Part shown: piece by piece, positions 62,566 to 64,000 of the stretch | How positions within the stretch are numbered: the stretch's first letter is position 1 | How the letters are laid out: every line of letters starts with the position of its first letter | From: Chromatiales bacterium | Lineage (GTDB): Bacteria; Pseudomonadota; Gammaproteobacteria; UBA6429; Thiohalophilaceae | Reading direction: 5' to 3' | Assembly: GCA_027076325.1 (NCBI GenBank) | Contig: JALTJZ010000015.1 | Span: forward strand, 1 to 64,000 | DNA: 64,000 bases | The notes under the pieces: model-generated | Databases searched by the model: none | What the model was told of the DNA's origin: nothing | What the model saw: the letters and a program-made list of their open reading frames with translations, nothing else | Translations under genes and position numbers: made by a program

Positions 62566-64000
62566 TAAGAAATATTTTAATCGGATTTTCTGTATCTGCA
62601 ATTCTGGCTGGTTGTGCAACCGGGCGAAATGCGCCCACTATTGCCAGTATTGAAGATAAAGAACTGGTTATTGAAAACATTAAAGTACAACCTATTGAAA
62701 GAAAAAGTGTTGTCGCAAAATATAAAGAATTTCTCCGCAGCGTCCCTGTTGAAGATATTTACAGTGATGCACAACGTCGTCTTGCCGATCTGGAATTAAT
62801 GGCAGGCGAGGACAAAAGCGCATCCGATGACGATCCGATGTCTCCGGCGGGTAGACAACAGCTTCGTTCTGCTATCAAACAATATACCCGTTACTTACGA
62901 ACACATAAGAACTCAAAAGAAAATGAGCTGGTCTTATATCAACTGGCAAAAGCCTATTCACTACTTGGTAAACCTGAAAAAGAACAAAATACTCTCAACA
63001 GGCTAAAGCGGGAATTCCCGCAATCAAAATACAACGATGAGGTTAATTTTAGAATCGGTGAGACCTACTTTGTACTAAACAAATACCAACTAGCCGGAAA
63101 AGCGTATAACAACATTGTTGTTAATCATAAAAATTCATTGTTCTTTGAAAAAGCGATGTATAAATATGGCTGGACACTCTTTAAAAGAAATAAATATCCA
63201 CAAGCACTGGAACAATTTATTAATTTACTGGATATAAAAAACTCACAGGGTAAATTAGCGAGAGTAACATTATCGCCCGGCATTAGCCGCAGTGAAAAAG
63301 AATTACTCACTGATACCTTACGTGTTACCAGCCTGACCCTATCATATCAACAAGGTGCACGTACCCTGACTCGTTACCTGAAAGCCTCGGGTAAAAAACC
63401 GTATGAGCCGCTTCTTTATCGGGCACTAGGCAAGCAATACCAGAACAAAGAACGCATTATCGATGCTGCTGACACTTATATGGCTTATGTGAAACGTGCA
63501 CCTAATGACCCGGATGCCCCTGTATTCCATCAAGATGCGATTACAGCATATAAAAAAGGCGGATTGGCAACGTTAGTTATTAAATCAAAAGCCGAGTTTA
63601 TCGAACGCTATAATACAAAAAGCTATTACTGGCGAACACAAAGTAATGAAAAACGTAATTTTATTAAACCATTACTCGCGATACATATTAAAGATCTTGC
63701 AACACACTTTCATGCAACCGGAAGAAAATCACGTAAGCGCAGTGACTATCAACAGGCAGCAAAATGGTATGCAGAATTTATTACCATGTTCCCTAATGAC
63801 AAAACCAGCGCGAATATGAATTTCTTACTGGCCGAATCACTGAACGAGTCAGGCCAGTATCAAAAAGCCATTCTGGAATTTGAAAAAACAGCCTACGGAT
63901 ATGCCAGACATAAGAAAAGTGCAGAAGCCGCTTATGCAGCGATTTTAATATACCCTAAACTTCAAAAAGTAGTTCAAAAAAAGAAAAATAAAGACACTAA
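62562..64000 (+). CDS. TPR-repeat outer-membrane lipoprotein (3' end outside window)
   Basis: The frame is open from the ATG at 62562 (ATGA overlap with the previous gene) to the right edge, 479 codons without a stop. The leader MIRNILIGFSVSAILAGC carries a lipobox with Cys at residue 18. TPR-like units follow (QLRSAIKQYTRYLRTHKNS, LVLYQLAKAYSLLGKPEKE, FRIGETYFVLNKYQLAGKAY, YKYGWTLFKRNKYPQALEQF and a late LLAESLNESGQYQKAILEF). This plan resembles GltE/AglT-type TPR lipoproteins of gliding and related trans-envelope machines. What follows is not in the window. Confidence 0.8.
   Translation, partial: MIRNILIGFSVSAILAGCATGRNAPTIASIEDKELVIENIKVQPIERKSVVAKYKEFLRSVPVEDIYSDAQRRLADLELMAGEDKSASDDDPMSPAGRQQLRSAIKQYTRYLRTHKNSKENELVLYQLAKAYSLLGKPEKEQNTLNRLKREFPQSKYNDEVNFRIGETYFVLNKYQLAGKAYNNIVVNHKNSLFFEKAMYKYGWTLFKRNKYPQALEQFINLLDIKNSQGKLARVTLSPGISRSEKELLTDTLRVTSLTLSYQQGARTLTRYLKASGKKPYEPLLYRALGKQYQNKERIIDAADTYMAYVKRAPNDPDAPVFHQDAITAYKKGGLATLVIKSKAEFIERYNTKSYYWRTQSNEKRNFIKPLLAIHIKDLATHFHATGRKSRKRSDYQQAAKWYAEFITMFPNDKTSANMNFLLAESLNESGQYQKAILEFEKTAYGYARHKKSAEAAYAAILIYPKLQKVVQKKKNKDT

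Overview
The window reads as a chromosomal segment of a moderately AT-rich gammaproteobacterium. The main support is gene order and content: an ispH-fkpB-lspA-ileS-ribF-murJ block next to rpsT with a TTG start, an ampD-ampE pair, a fimT-pilV-pilW-pilX-pilY1-pilE minor pilin operon, yggX, a YheS-type ABC-F gene and a WaaE/KdtX-type glycosyltransferase. I cannot name the genus. No rRNA, tRNA, CRISPR array or intact transposase was seen. LAYOUT. 1-9.5 kb (minus strand): the 5' part of a HIRAN-domain gene with a Tat-like leader, a WYL regulator, a corrinoid salvage operon (cobU-cobT-cobC-cobS-btuF) directly behind ampD-ampE, and a membrane module of two DUF1538 proteins with a PII-like and a CBS-domain protein. 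9.6-11.9 kb: an AgcS-type sodium/amino-acid symporter and nadC. 11.9-17.6 kb: a large PilZ-like protein, a SulP transporter and a Fur-family regulator. These are bracketed by two inverted copies of a ~220 bp palindromic mobile repeat and by gene debris. 17.6-19.7 kb: a multicopper oxidase split over two genes in reversed domain order. 19.7-28.9 kb: thiO, the type IV pilus minor pilin/PilY1 operon and a small Sel1-repeat protein. 29-37.2 kb: the ispH...murJ housekeeping block and rpsT. 37.2-38.7 kb: a compact locus with a PqqD-like protein, a 52-residue Tat-leader micropeptide and an HPr-kinase-like ATPase. 38.9-46.4 kb: a methyltransferase, an HDOD protein, a UDG, a radical SAM/ATP-grasp/IscA-like trio, an RpfF-type crotonase with a Fur-box-like site, yggX and a NUDIX hydrolase. 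46.4-52 kb: ABC-F, two glycosyltransferases and a catalytically dead M48-like membrane protein behind a CRP-type site. 52.1-64 kb: ApbE followed by a long same-strand gene run. It encodes a 986-residue lipoprotein with a PD40/propeller region and three CxxCH haem motifs (hydrazine-synthase-alpha-like architecture), a CX4CH lipoprotein, two small beta-barrel candidates, a TlpA-like thioredoxin, a DUF4266 micro-lipoprotein and a DUF3570 barrel. It continues with a 183-residue exported protein and two TPR proteins, the last running off the window. HOW THE GENES WORK TOGETHER. The cob genes assemble the lower loop of cobalamin around salvaged corrinoid. The pilin genes build and prime the type IV pilus tip. 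The lspA/ileS/ribF/murJ block is envelope and cofactor housekeeping. The candidates for undescribed systems are the 52-60 kb cell-envelope redox locus (flavinylation enzyme, c-haem lipoproteins, thiol oxidoreductase, barrels), the PqqD/micropeptide/kinase locus, the split multicopper oxidase, and the palindromic repeat whose two hairpin loops are inverted between copies.
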